DNA of 64,000 nucleotides, from NCBI RefSeq assembly GCF_001612685.1, contig NZ_BDAY01000014.1, positions 124,001 to 188,000 on the forward strand, written 5' to 3'. This DNA comes from Nocardia altamirensis NBRC 108246 (GTDB taxonomy: Bacteria; Actinomycetota; Actinomycetes; Mycobacteriales; Mycobacteriaceae). Shown here piece after piece: positions 35,330 through 44,237 of this stretch (positions are counted from its first letter, which is position 1; the number at the start of each line of letters is the position of its first letter). The notes beneath the pieces were generated by a model. The model was given only the letters and a program-made list of their open reading frames with translations, had not been told where the DNA came from and ran no database searches. Made by a program: the position numbers and the translations under genes.

Positions 35330-36687
35330 CGACAACGCAGGTGGTGAACCCGGCGACCGAAGAGGTCGTGACAACGGTCGAGCTCACCGGCGAAGCCGAG
35401 ACCGATGCCGCGATCGACCGCGCGCAGCGGGCGGCGGCGGCCTGGCGCGAGGTGGCGCCCGGTGATCGGGCCCGGTTGCTGCGCCGGTTCGCCGAGGCCG
35501 TCGACGCGGATCTGGAGCGGTTGGCGCAGTTGGAGGTGGCCAACTCCGGCCACACCATCGGCAACGCCCGCTGGGAGGCCGGCAACGTCCGCGATGTGCT
35601 GCACTATGCGGCAGGCATCCCGGAACGGCTGCTCGGCCAGCAGATTCCGGTCGCGGGCGGTGTCGACATCACCTTCCACGAACCGCTCGGCGTGGTCGGG
35701 GTGATCGTGCCGTGGAATTTCCCGATGCCGATCGCGGCGTGGGGTTTCGGGCCCGCGCTTGCCGCCGGAAACACGGTGGTGCTCAAGCCTGCTGAGCTCA
35801 CGCCGCTGACCGCGATCCGGCTCGGCGAGCTCGCGCGCGAGGCGGGGCTGCCCGCGGACGTCTTCCAGGTGCTGCCGGGCAAGGGTTCGGTGGTCGGGCA
35901 GCGGTTCGTGACCCATCCCGCGGTGCGCAAGGTGGTGTTCACCGGCTCCACCGAGATCGGCACGCAGATCATGGCAGGCTGCGCGCAGCAGGTGAAGCGG
36001 GTGACGCTGGAACTCGGCGGCAAGAGCGCCAACATCGTGTTCGCCGACGCCGATCTGGAACGTGCCGCCGCCACCGCGCCGTACGGTGTGTTCGACAATG
36101 CGGGTCAGGACTGCTGCGCGCGATCGCGAATTCTGGTGCAGCGCAGTGTCTTCGATCGATTCCTCGAACTGCTGGAGCCCGCGGTGCGCGGGGTGCGGGT
36201 CGGCGATCCGGCGCTGGAGTCCACCGAAATGGGCCCGCTGATCTCTGCCGCGCACCGCGAGCGCGTCGCGACCTTCATCGAGCCGTCGACCAAGGTCGCG
36301 TTCACCGGCGAGCGCCCCGACGGGCCCGGATTCTGGTATGCGCCAACGGTTGTGCTGCCCGGCTCGCCGACCGACCGGGTGCTCACCGAGGAGGTGTTCG
36401 GGCCGGTGGTCGCGGTGCTCCCGTTCGAGGACGAGGCCGACGCCATCCGGATCGCCAACGACACCGAGTACGGGCTGTCCGGCTCGATCTGGACCTCCGA
36501 CGTCGGCCGCGCGCTGCGGGTGTCCCGCGCGGTGGAGGCGGGCAACCTGTCGGTGAATTCGCATTCCTCCGTGCGGTATTGGACCCCGTTCGGTGGCTTC
36601 AAACACTCCGGGCTCGGCCGTGAGCTCGGCCCCGACGCGGCGCTCGCGTTCACCGACACCAAAAACGTCTTCATCGCCACGCAATGA
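35326..36687 (+). CDS. aldC: Aldehyde dehydrogenase (AldC type)
   Basis: A 453-residue NAD-dependent aldehyde dehydrogenase. Marks are VPWNFPMPIAAWGFGPALAA (NAD site), VTLELGGKSANIVF (general base Glu) and DNAGQDCCARSRILVQ (catalytic Cys). In this cluster it should oxidise a gamma-glutamyl aldehyde made from the amine. GTG 35326 overlaps the previous stop (GTGA); its own stop overlaps a possible ATG of the next gene. Confidence 0.92.
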   Translation: MTTTQVVNPATEEVVTTVELTGEAETDAAIDRAQRAAAAWREVAPGDRARLLRRFAEAVDADLERLAQLEVANSGHTIGNARWEAGNVRDVLHYAAGIPERLLGQQIPVAGGVDITFHEPLGVVGVIVPWNFPMPIAAWGFGPALAAGNTVVLKPAELTPLTAIRLGELAREAGLPADVFQVLPGKGSVVGQRFVTHPAVRKVVFTGSTEIGTQIMAGCAQQVKRVTLELGGKSANIVFADADLERAAATAPYGVFDNAGQDCCARSRILVQRSVFDRFLELLEPAVRGVRVGDPALESTEMGPLISAAHRERVATFIEPSTKVAFTGERPDGPGFWYAPTVVLPGSPTDRVLTEEVFGPVVAVLPFEDEADAIRIANDTEYGLSGSIWTSDVGRALRVSRAVEAGNLSVNSHSSVRYWTPFGGFKHSGLGRELGPDAALAFTDTKNVFIATQ

Positions 36688-36710
36688 ACCAACACCGAAC
36701 AGGAGATGCT

Positions 36711-37475
36711 TTGCAGCGCTTACAGGATCGAGTCGCCGTCGTCACCGGCGGCGGGAGCGGCATCGGCCTCGCTACGGTCCGCCGCTTCGCCGCCGAGGGC
36801 GCGAAGGTGGTCGTCGCCGATATCGACGCAACCACCGGTGAGGCGGCAGCCGCGGAGGTCGGCGGGCGGTACGTCAAGGTCGACGTCACCGACGAAGCAC
36901 AGGTCGAAGCGCTGTTCCAGACCGCGGTGGACGTCTACGGCGGACTCGACATCGCGTTCAACAATGCGGGAATCTCACCGCCGGAGGATGATTCGATCCT
37001 CACCACCGGCATCGACGCCTGGCGGCGGGTCCAGGAGGTCAACCTGACCTCGGTCTACCTGTGCAGCAAGTACGCCATCCAGCACATGCTGGAACGCGGC
37101 AAAGGATCGGTCATCAACACCGCGTCCTTCGTTGCGGTGATGGGCGCGGCGACCTCCCAGATCTCCTACACCGCGTCGAAGGGCGGTGTGCTCGCCATGA
37201 GCCGCGAACTCGGAGTCCAGTTCGCCCGCAACGGAATCCGGGTCAACGCGCTGTGCCCCGGCCCGGTCAACACGCCCCTGCTGCAGGAGCTGTTCGCCAA
37301 GGACCCGGAGCGCGCCGCCCGGCGCCTGGTGCACATTCCCACCGGCCGATTCGCCGAGCCCGAGGAAATCGCCGCCGCCGTGGCGTTTCTCGCCAGCGAC
37401 GACGCGTCGTTCATCACGGCAAGCCAGTTCCTGGTGGACGGTGGCATCTCCGGTGCGTATGTGACGCCGCTGTAG
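36711..37475 (+). CDS. Short-chain dehydrogenase/reductase of the glnA4 cluster
   Basis: A 254-residue SDR (263 if started at ATG 36684). NAD(P) site VAVVTGGGSGIGLATVRRFA, then DIAFNNAGIS, and catalytic SQISYTASKGGVLAMSREL with Y-x-x-x-K. It matches the fourth gene of the mycobacterial glnA4-aldC cluster. TTG 36711 is preferred since AGGAG stands five bases ahead; the ATG at 36684 overlaps the aldC stop. It may oxidise the gamma-glutamyl alcohol (if the amine is ethanolamine) to the aldehyde. Confidence 0.88.
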   Translation: MQRLQDRVAVVTGGGSGIGLATVRRFAAEGAKVVVADIDATTGEAAAAEVGGRYVKVDVTDEAQVEALFQTAVDVYGGLDIAFNNAGISPPEDDSILTTGIDAWRRVQEVNLTSVYLCSKYAIQHMLERGKGSVINTASFVAVMGAATSQISYTASKGGVLAMSRELGVQFARNGIRVNALCPGPVNTPLLQELFAKDPERAARRLVHIPTGRFAEPEEIAAAVAFLASDDASFITASQFLVDGGISGAYVTPL

Positions 37476-37489
37476 TCGCGGCTGGAGCG

Positions 37490-37525
37490 GCGTCGTCGCC
37501 GGGCACATCGGCCCGGCGACGACGC
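37490..37525. terminator. Strong hairpin between the amine cluster and the secreted-protein genes
   Basis: Perfect 15-bp arms (GCGTCGTCGCCGGGC and its complement) and a 6-base loop, 14 bases after the SDR stop. Works in either direction between convergent genes. Confidence 0.75.
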
Positions 37526-37688
37526 TGAACAGCTCCCGGTTCCGCTGCGATGCACTGGTCGAGTGATTCGGCAGTGACGGAGAGCGGAGACGCCGGGCGG
37601 TGCTGTGAACACGTCGATCGGATCGACCGACTGCTCACTCGCGGGGTTACACCACAGTGTGCCCAGCGATCATTCATGTGCTGGGCAG

Positions 37689-38165
37689 CTACGCGGCTGG
37701 CGCAGGGGCCGCTGGCTCCGGAGCTGCCGGCGCCGGAGCAGCCGGGGCCGGGGCAGGAGCAGCCGGGGCGCCGTTCAACATATTCCCCAGAATTCCCAGC
37801 TGTTCGTTCAGGCCTTTGAGGCCTTCCACCGCGCCGGGGTTGCCCGATGGTGCGGTAGCTCCCGCTCCGGCTCCGTTGCCGCCCATCGTGGATGGCGCGG
37901 CTGCCGAACTGTCGGGTGCTGTCGCAGTTCCGCCGGGAGCGGCCGGTGCGGCTGGTGCAGCCGGTGCGGCGGGTGCTGGTGCGGCGGGCGCCGGAGCAGC
38001 CGGAGCGGCCGGAGCCGGAGCAGCCGGTGCCGGAGCAGCCGGAGCGGCCCCTGGCTGAGCCGCTGCGTAACCGCAGGCAGCCGGTGGTTGCGCTGCTGCG
38101 AAACCGGTGAGTAGAAGTGACGCGGCTAGCCCTGCGGCAACCGCAGTTCCCTTCAGGTAATTCAT
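37689..38165 (-). CDS. Small secreted Ala/Pro-rich protein (paralog 1)
   Basis: A 158-residue exported protein: signal peptide (MNYLKGTAVAAGLAASLLLT, cleavage after GFAAA), then a low-complexity tract of A-A-P-A-P units, a short ordered helix (VEGLKGLNEQLGILGNMLNG), and a second A-P tract to the end. Pro/Ala tracts of this kind often span the cell wall. Start ATG 38165 with AAGGGG ahead. It shares its leader with the next two leftward genes. Function unknown. Confidence 0.75.
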   Translation of the reverse strand: MNYLKGTAVAAGLAASLLLTGFAAAQPPAACGYAAAQPGAAPAAPAPAAPAPAAPAAPAPAAPAPAAPAAPAAPAAPGGTATAPDSSAAAPSTMGGNGAGAGATAPSGNPGAVEGLKGLNEQLGILGNMLNGAPAAPAPAPAAPAPAAPEPAAPAPAA

Positions 38166-38246
38166 GTGGGTAACCCCTTCTCTCGTCGAAGTGGTACGTC
38201 CGTACATGATGATCAAACGTTCAACACGTTAGTGGCTCACATCACG
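38166..38246 (-). promoter_or_regulatory. Shared leader/promoter, copy 1
   Basis: Upstream region of paralog 1, nearly the same as those of paralogs 2 and 3. Conserved blocks read leftward: GTGATGTGAGCCACTAACG, TGTTGAACG, TTGATCA, CATGTACG, GTACCACTTC, AGAAGGGG, then the ATG. TTGAAC or TTGATC may be a -35 element. Confidence 0.55.
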
Positions 38247-38311
38247 GTGGGCAGAAGAATCCGACGTAACTCGCCGAAAACTCCGGTCAGCTGCACCATG
38301 CGATGGCTGCG

Positions 38312-38343
38312 CGTCGTCGCCGAGCGCACGCTCGGCGACGACG
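38312..38343. terminator. Hairpin after secreted paralog 2
   Basis: Perfect 15-bp arms (CGTCGTCGCCGAGCG and complement) with a 2-base loop, just beyond the stop of paralog 2 read leftward. The arm core CGTCGTCGCC is shared with the hairpins at 37490 and 39005. Confidence 0.7.
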
Positions 38344-38358
38344 TCGAACAGCCTCGGC

Positions 38359-38745
38359 TCAGTTGCCTGAACCCGGGATCGTCAGGCCGCCCGGCAGCGA
38401 AGGCATCCCGCCGCCACCCGGCAGTGCCGGCGTCCCATCGGTCTTCGGTGCGCCCTTCTCGTCGCACTTGCACTCCGGCGCGGCGCCTGCCTTACCGTCG
38501 GGCGAGGTTGTCGATGGATCGGTCGCGCCGCCGCTCGGGCCGGACTTTCCTGCGCCGCCGTTGTCGCCTTGGGTCGCGCCACCAGCGCCACCGGCGCCAC
38601 CAGCGCCGCCATCTGCGGGTGCGGCAACAACGGTGCGGCCGTCGGTCACGAGATCAGTGTGGAACGCGTCGGCTCCTGCGACGCCGGCGAATAGCAGCGA
38701 CGCGGCCATTCCTGCGATGGCCACGGTTCCCTTCATGTGTTTCAT
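38359..38745 (-). CDS. Small secreted Gly-rich protein (paralog 2)
   Basis: A 128-residue exported protein: signal peptide (MKHMKGTVAIAGMAASLLFA, cleavage after GVAGA), then GGAGGAGGAGG-type low complexity, a C-x-C pair (ECKCDEKG) and a Pro/Gly-rich end. Signal peptide and leader mark it as a paralog of its neighbours, but the mature parts have no similarity. Start ATG 38745 with AGAAGGGG ahead; ATG 38736 is also in frame. Function unknown. Confidence 0.72.
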   Translation of the reverse strand: MKHMKGTVAIAGMAASLLFAGVAGADAFHTDLVTDGRTVVAAPADGGAGGAGGAGGATQGDNGGAGKSGPSGGATDPSTTSPDGKAGAAPECKCDEKGAPKTDGTPALPGGGGMPSLPGGLTIPGSGN

Positions 38746-38822
38746 GTGTAGCCCCTTCTCTAGTGAAGTGGTACATGCGTACATGCTGATCAATCGTTCA
38801 ACACGTTAGTGGCTCACATCAC
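38746..38822 (-). promoter_or_regulatory. Shared leader/promoter, copy 2
   Basis: Second copy of the leader; identical to copy 1 from GTGATGTGAGCCACTAACG to GTTGAACG, then with a tandem CATGTACG CATGTACC at 8-bp pitch. Upstream of it, to 39192, only a hairpin and no gene is seen. Confidence 0.55.
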
Positions 38823-39004
38823 ATTGAGCAAAATGGTCCGGTCTACTTTCTGATTTTTCTGAATGTTCGCCAGTGAAATTCGCTTGCTTGGCAGCCTTCG
38901 AAATCGACGCTCGATCGCGCTCAATTGCGGGAATCGAGTGGATATGGCTGCGGCCTCGGCCGAGGAAATGCGCGAAATGTCCTATTCGATAATTCGATCC
39001 CGGT

Positions 39005-39038
39005 GGCGTCGTCGCCGCGGGAAGGCGGCGACGACGCC
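39005..39038. terminator. Hairpin downstream of secreted paralog 3
   Basis: Perfect 14-bp arms (GGCGTCGTCGCCGC and complement), 6-base loop, about 155 bases beyond the stop of paralog 3. Same core as the two hairpins near the other paralogs. Confidence 0.6.
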
Positions 39039-39192
39039 GAGCAGCGATCGGGTCCGGGTGACGGGTCACCTGTCACCGCCTGGCGGGGCGGTTGCTGCCG
39101 TCGCGTCGGAGGCTGAGACCGTCAGCGAACGAGCCGGCGGGCCGATCGTCGGGTTGGTCGCAGGACCGCACCGAAGTGCGCCATGCCGGCGT

Positions 39193-39567
39193 CTAGTTGC
39201 CGTTGGGCACACCCGACTCGTCGGGTGTGGCCTTCTTCTGCTCGCCGGGCGTGGCTTTCTGGTCGCCGGGCGTGCTTTTCTTCTCGGTCTTGTCGCCAGC
39301 ACCGTTCTTCGTGCTGTCGTCGCACTTCGGATCCGCCTGCTGCTTGGCGGCTCCTGGATTCGCGCTACCGGTGTCCAGGCCATCCATGCCCGGCAACTTG
39401 GGCAGCTCAGGCAGGACGCCGTTGCCACCTGCGGCGCCTTCGGTCTTCGGGCAGTCGATCGGCGCCTTGACCATCGTCAGGTCGGTCTGTGTGGCTCCAG
39501 CGACGCCGGCGAACAACAGTGCCGCGGTCAGCCCTGCGGCCGCTGCGGTTCCTATCTTGCCAATCAT
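39193..39567 (-). CDS. Small secreted Lys/Thr-rich protein (paralog 3)
   Basis: A 124-residue exported protein: signal peptide (MIGKIGTAAAAGLTAALLFA, cleavage after GVAGA), a mature part with two Cys (IDCPKTEG and DPKCDDS) that could pair, and a highly charged C-terminus with TPGDQKATPGEQKKATPDE repeats. Third member of the leader-sharing trio. Start ATG 39567 with AGAAGGGG ahead. Function unknown. Confidence 0.72.
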   Translation of the reverse strand: MIGKIGTAAAAGLTAALLFAGVAGATQTDLTMVKAPIDCPKTEGAAGGNGVLPELPKLPGMDGLDTGSANPGAAKQQADPKCDDSTKNGAGDKTEKKSTPGDQKATPGEQKKATPDESGVPNGN

Positions 39568-39633
39568 GTGTGTAGCCCCTTCTTTCATTGAAGTGGTACA
39601 TGCGTACATGCTGATCAAACGTTCAACACGTTA
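39568..39633 (-). promoter_or_regulatory. Shared leader/promoter, copy 3
   Basis: Third copy of the leader: TTAACGTGTTGAACGTTTG, GATCAG, tandem CATGTACG CATGTACC, CACTTC and AGAAGGGG. The similarity ends earlier than in copies 1 and 2, just after TTAACG. Confidence 0.5.
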
Positions 39634-39796
39634 ATGCTGAACTGGGGGAATAGGCGGAACCTGCCGGTAGCGCAGGCAAGTCCACCGCCCGCCGCAGCGC
39701 CCGGATGTCACAGTCGCGTGGCCCGCGTCGTCATTTGGGTGAAGAGCTGTCGAGACGCCGGGGCGGCGAGCCCCGGTTCGGGTGAGAGGCGAAGAC

Positions 39797-40558
39797 ATGA
39801 CTGCGACGATTCTGGTCACCGGCGGTACCGGCACCCTTGGCAGGCAGGTGGTGCCCTTGCTGGTGGACGCGGGCGCCAAGGTGCGCCTGCTGAGCCGCAA
39901 CGCGCACGAATCGGCCGACGGCATCGACTACGTGACCGGTGATCTGCTGAAGGGCGATGGCGTTGCCGCCGCGGTCGGCGGGGCCGAGCTCGTGCTGCAC
40001 CTCGCGGGCGGCCCGAAGGGCGACGACGTGGCCACCGGACACCTTGCTGATGCGGCCGCACGGGCCGGGGTGCGGCACCTTGTCTACATCTCGGTGATCG
40101 CGGCCGACCGGATCCCGCTCGGGTACTTCAAAGCCAAGGCCGATTCGGAGCAGATCATCGCCGAGTCGGGTATCCCGTTCACGACGCTGCGGGCGGCGCA
40201 GTTCCACGATCTCGCGTTCACCGCGGTGCGCACGCTGGCGAAGCTGCCGGTGGTCCCGAACCCCGGCGGCGTGCGCTTGCAGCCGGTCGATGTGCGCGAC
40301 GTCGCGGCTCGGCTCGTCGAACTGACGCTGGACGAGCCGGCCGGGCCGGTGCCCGACCTGGCCGGGCCGACGGTGTACGGGCTCGATGAGCTGGTCCGTA
40401 GCTATCTGCAGGCGACGGGGAAACGGCGGCCGCTGCTGCCGGTGCGGCTGCCTGGCAAGGTGGGCAAGGTGTATCGAGCAGGCGCGAACCTGACCTTCGA
40501 CGGCACGCAGCTCGGCACACGGACCTGGGAGCAGTTCCTCGCCGAGCGGCTCGGCTGA
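39797..40558 (+). CDS. NAD(P)-binding NmrA-like/atypical SDR protein
   Basis: A 253-residue Rossmann protein of the atypical SDR group: ILVTGGTGTLGRQVVPLLVD at the N-terminus, VRHLVYISVIAADRIPLGYF and KAKADSEQIIAESGIPFTTL later. There is no classical Y-x-x-x-K site. Relatives act as redox sensors or as reductases of quinones and flavonoids. Start ATG 39797 with AGAGGCGAAG ahead. It stands ahead of the two-component genes with a 110-base gap. Confidence 0.82.
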   Translation: MTATILVTGGTGTLGRQVVPLLVDAGAKVRLLSRNAHESADGIDYVTGDLLKGDGVAAAVGGAELVLHLAGGPKGDDVATGHLADAAARAGVRHLVYISVIAADRIPLGYFKAKADSEQIIAESGIPFTTLRAAQFHDLAFTAVRTLAKLPVVPNPGGVRLQPVDVRDVAARLVELTLDEPAGPVPDLAGPTVYGLDELVRSYLQATGKRRPLLPVRLPGKVGKVYRAGANLTFDGTQLGTRTWEQFLAERLG

Positions 40559-40668
40559 CTCTCGGGTGTACGCCGGATTCGGCGGGCGATCTCATGCGCA
40601 GGAGTGAGGCGCGGATCAGCCCGGAGAGTGAGGCCACGGTGGCAGCGGGCGGCCCACACTGACTCCTT

Positions 40669-41850
40669 GTGAGGCTTATCAGTGCGGCCGCCCCGGCCTG
40701 GCGAGCCGTCGACGACGCGACCCGGCGGGTGATCGAACGGTTCGAACGCATCCCGCCCGGCGCCGTCGATCTCGTGCTGACCGCCGTGATCACCGTCGCC
40801 AGCGTCGGCCCCACCGTGCTGGCAGGCCACCCGTGGTGGGTGGTGCTGCTCGCGGTCGTCGCGTCGGCGCCGGTGCTGTGGCGGCGGCGCGCGCCGGTCG
40901 CGACGTTCCTGGTGGTCGGCCCGGCGCTCACCCTGCTCGCCTGCGTGCACGCCATGCCTGCCCTGCCGTACGGCACCGTGATCTGCGCGTACACCATTGC
41001 CGCGTACAGCCCGCCGGTGCGGCGCCGATTCGCCTTCCTGGCAGGTGCTTTCGGCATCCTGCTTTCCCTGGTCATCCCCAACGAGAGCCTGGACTCCTAC
41101 GGGTACGCCGCCATGTCCTTTCTGACCGCATGGGCGCTCGGTACCGGTGTCCGGGCGCGGCGGGCCCAGATCGAGATGCTCCAGGAGCGCGCCCGCAGGC
41201 TGGAGGAAGAGCGGGTTGCCGCCCTGGATCGGGAACGGCTGTGCATCGCCAGGGACATGCACGACATCGTCACCCACTCGCTCGGTGCGATGATCGTGCA
41301 GGCCGAGGCAGGACCGCTGTTCACCCGCGCCGACCCGGATCGCGCGGACGCCACCTTCGCGAGCATTGCCGATACCGGCCGCGTTGCGGTGCAACAACTT
41401 CGGCGCAGCCTCGGCACGCTGCGCGACGCAGCCGCCGAACCGAGGCACCAACCGGGCATCGAGGCGATCGCCGACCTGGTCGACCGCACGCGACGCGGCG
41501 GGCTCGCGGCGACGCTGAACGAGGACGGCCCGCGCCGCGCGGTATCCGACGAGGTGGCGGTCACGGCGTACCGGGTGGTGCAGGAGGCGCTGACGAACAC
41601 CGGCAAGCACGCGCGCGCCACGAGCGTGCGGGTTTCGCTTCGTTGGTCGGATCAGACACTGACGGTGCGAGTTTCGGACGACGGCTGCGGTCCGGCCACT
41701 CCACCGGGAGCGCACGCGGCTGACTGCGCCGGGTACGGGCTGCTCGGCATGCGCGAGCGGGTCACCGCCAGCGGCGGCAGGCTACGGCACGGTCCCTCGG
41801 CGCACGGGTTCGACGTGGCGGCCGAACTTCCACTCGGACAACGGAGTTGA
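40669..41850 (+). CDS. Sensor histidine kinase, NarL/DesK type
   Basis: A 393-residue membrane kinase. About five membrane segments lie in residues 30-165, then a coiled coil (RRAQIEMLQERARRLEEERV), the phosphoacceptor HisKA_3 site (ARDMHDIVTHSLGAMIVQAE) and an ATPase domain (VVQEALTNTGKHARA, VSDDGCGP, YGLLGMRERVTASGG). There is no separate sensory domain, so the stimulus is likely a membrane condition. Start GTG 40669. It is coupled to the response regulator gene that follows. Confidence 0.9.
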   Translation: MRLISAAAPAWRAVDDATRRVIERFERIPPGAVDLVLTAVITVASVGPTVLAGHPWWVVLLAVVASAPVLWRRRAPVATFLVVGPALTLLACVHAMPALPYGTVICAYTIAAYSPPVRRRFAFLAGAFGILLSLVIPNESLDSYGYAAMSFLTAWALGTGVRARRAQIEMLQERARRLEEERVAALDRERLCIARDMHDIVTHSLGAMIVQAEAGPLFTRADPDRADATFASIADTGRVAVQQLRRSLGTLRDAAAEPRHQPGIEAIADLVDRTRRGGLAATLNEDGPRRAVSDEVAVTAYRVVQEALTNTGKHARATSVRVSLRWSDQTLTVRVSDDGCGPATPPGAHAADCAGYGLLGMRERVTASGGRLRHGPSAHGFDVAAELPLGQRS

Positions 41851-41852
41851 GC

Positions 41853-42509
41853 GTGCGCGTGCTCGTGGTGGACGACCAGGACCTGTTCCGTGCCGGATTC
41901 GGCATGATCCTCGACGCGCAACCGGACCTCGCCGTGGTCGGCGAGGCCGCGGACGGGCTGGAAGCGATCGACAAGGCCGTCGCGCTCGCCCCCGATGTGG
42001 TGGTGATGGACGTCAGGATGCCACGCCTCGACGGCGTGGCGGCCACTCGGCGTATCTGCGCCGAAACCTCAGCGAAAGTGTTGGTGCTCACCATGTTCGA
42101 CCTCGACGAGTATGTCTACGACGCCCTGCGGGCCGGCGCGAGCGGGTTCCTGCTCAAGGACGCGCGCCGCGAAGAACTGGCCGAAGCGGTCCGCGTCGTC
42201 GCCGCGGGCGAGGCGCTGCTCGCCCCGACGGTGACCCGCCGCCTGATCGCCGATCTCGCCGACCGTGGCAGGCCGCGGCCCGAACTGGCCCGTCGCCTAG
42301 GCGAACTCACCGAGCGTGAACGCGACACGTTGCGCCAGCTGGCGCGCGGATGTTCGAACGCGGAGATCGCGACGGCCATGACGGTCAGCGAGCACACCGT
42401 GAAAACCCATGTCAGCGCAGTCCTTTCGAAGCTTGGCCTGCGTGATCGGGTGCAAGCGGTGGTGTTCGCCTACGAGGCAGGTCTGGTCGTACCGGGCGGC
42501 CTCGCCTGA
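41853..42509 (+). CDS. LuxR/NarL-type response regulator
   Basis: A 218-residue two-domain regulator. The receiver has VVDDQDLFRAGF, the phospho-Asp in VVVMDVRMPRLDGV, and LLKDARREEL; the C-terminal HTH has LTERERDTLRQLARGCSNAE and EHTVKTHVSAVLSKLG. GTG 41853 has GGAG six bases ahead; TTG 41847 overlaps the kinase stop. Partner of the kinase before it. Confidence 0.9.
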   Translation: MRVLVVDDQDLFRAGFGMILDAQPDLAVVGEAADGLEAIDKAVALAPDVVVMDVRMPRLDGVAATRRICAETSAKVLVLTMFDLDEYVYDALRAGASGFLLKDARREELAEAVRVVAAGEALLAPTVTRRLIADLADRGRPRPELARRLGELTERERDTLRQLARGCSNAEIATAMTVSEHTVKTHVSAVLSKLGLRDRVQAVVFAYEAGLVVPGGLA

Positions 42510-42582
42510 CTCGCTCCTGCGGGGGAGCCGCGATTGGCTCGTTTCGGCGATGTGCTCGGGCGGACGGGAGCCGAATATCGAA

Positions 42583-43995
42583 GTGGTGAAACGCTTTGTC
42601 CTCGCCGCATCGGCGATCGTGCTCTCTGCTCTGCTGTGGTATTTCGGCACCGGGTTGCGTCCGGTGCCCGGGTTGGCCTTCCTCGCACCGTTACCGGTGT
42701 TGCTGCTCGTCCCTCGGGTGTCCGCGCGGACCGCGTTTCTCGCCGGTGCGCTGTCCTGGTTGGGCGGTGAGGTGCGCATCTGGTGCTACCTCACCGACAC
42801 CGTGGCACAACCTGTCCCCGTTGCGGTCTTGCTGCTCGGTGGCAGCGCCGTGCTGTTCGGTTTGATCGCCGTGCTGATGCGTGCGTTGCTGGTGCGCGGG
42901 CGGCCAGGCCTCGCGGCGCTCGCGCTACCGGCCGGCTGGGTGAGCGCGGAATTCTTGATGTCGGTGGTCGGTCCGTTCGGCGCGTGGTGGAGCATCGCCT
43001 ACAGCCAGGCGGACGTGCTGCCGCTGATGCAGACCGCTTCGCTCACCGGGGTATGGGGGATCACGTTCGTGCTGGTGCTGGCGCCCTCGGCGATCGCGGT
43101 GCTGTGTGCACCGGAAGTGACTCGGGTGCAACGCCTTCGGGTAGGCGCAGCGGCCGCCGCGGTGCTGGTTGCGATCGGTGCGTACGGCGGCTGGCGGCTG
43201 GCGGTCGCACCGGAGCGCGAGGCGGTCGCGGTCGGGCTCGTCGCGGTCGCGCAGCCGCCGAAGTACGTTCCGGTGGATTCGGCCGAGGGACGCGACATGG
43301 TCGCGCGGGTCGTCGTCGAGATCGACCGGCTCGCCGATCAGGGCGCGCAGGTGGTGGTGTTGCCGGAAAAGGCATGGCGCGCCGACGACTCCACCTTGTC
43401 GCTGCTGTCCGGACCACTGACCGAGGTCGCGACGCGACGCGCCATCCATGTGGTCGCCGGACTGGTCCTCACCACGGGCGGCATCAGCTACAACGCCGCG
43501 ATCGACTATCCGTCCGGGGTGCGCTACGCCAAGCACCACCTGATCCCGGGGTTGGAGGACGAGCATCGGCCGGGCACCCAGTGGCAGAACGTCCCCGATC
43601 AGCCATGGGCATTGGCGGTCTGCTTCGACCTGGACTTCCCCGACCTGGTCCGGGCGAACCAGCGCAGTGGCGCGACCCTGCTCCTGGTCCCCGCCCTCGA
43701 TTTCACCGTCGATCGTTGGTTGCACAGTCGGATGGCGGTGCTGCGCGGCGTCGAATTCGGGATGGGCGTCGCGCGGGCGCCGCAACTCGGCGAGCTGGTG
43801 GCCAGCGATGCCCGCGGGCGGGTGCTCGCCGCGGCGGTCACGGATCTGACGGTGACGCGGTCGGTGTTCGCTCGAATCCCACTGACGTCAGGCGACACGG
43901 TCTACGTCCGATTCGGGAACTGGTTCGGCTGGACCTGTGTGCTGCTGTTCGGCGTCGTGCTCGCCGGATCGGTGTGGCGGCGCCGCAGGGATTGA
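42583..43995 (+). CDS. Apolipoprotein N-acyltransferase-like (Lnt) nitrilase-fold protein
   Basis: A 470-residue membrane protein: about six helices in the first 210 residues, then a nitrilase domain and one last helix ([16 protein letters not shown]). The catalytic triad is intact: Glu in [12 protein letters not shown], Lys in [11 protein letters not shown], Cys in [11 protein letters not shown]. Lnt adds the third acyl chain to lipoproteins in the outer leaflet. It is shorter than E. coli Lnt (512) and has no Ppm1 domain nearby, so it may be a paralog with another acyl acceptor. Start GTG 42583 or 42586. Confidence 0.8.
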   Translation: MVKRFVLAASAIVLSALLWYFGTGLRPVPGLAFLAPLPVLLLVPRVSARTAFLAGALSWLGGEVRIWCYLTDTVAQPVPVAVLLLGGSAVLFGLIAVLMRALLVRGRPGLAALALPAGWVSAEFLMSVVGPFGAWWSIAYSQADVLPLMQTASLTGVWGITFVLVLAPSAIAVLCAPEVTRVQRLRVGAAAAAVLVAIGAYGGWRLAVAPEREAVAVGLVAVAQPPKYVPVDSAEGRDMVARVVVEIDRLADQGAQVVVLPEKAWRADDSTLSLLSGPLTEVATRRAIHVVAGLVLTTGGISYNAAIDYPSGVRYAKHHLIPGLEDEHRPGTQWQNVPDQPWALAVCFDLDFPDLVRANQRSGATLLLVPALDFTVDRWLHSRMAVLRGVEFGMGVARAPQLGELVASDARGRVLAAAVTDLTVTRSVFARIPLTSGDTVYVRFGNWFGWTCVLLFGVVLAGSVWRRRRD

Positions 43996-44237
43996 CGGAC
44001 GGCGTTCGTGGTGCGGGAACCGCGGATTCGCGGGGCCGTTACCTGACCGTGACACTCTTCACATTCGCCTACTCCGGTGCAGGTCGCGCCGTATGCCCGG
44101 CCGTCTCCCGACCCAGGGGTGGGGTTTGCGCCGCGAGAAACGTGGGTATCGGTCTATTTCGTGCCCGGTCTCTGGTGTCAGGACCCGGAGGAGGCACGAA
44201 ACAGGGTCCGTCCGACGGGCTGGAGAGGAACGTGCAC

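Noticed and set aside
38806..39069. 87-codon frame between the second and third secreted paralogs
   Set aside because: Poor codon bias, contains a perfect terminator-like hairpin and has no ribosome-binding site.
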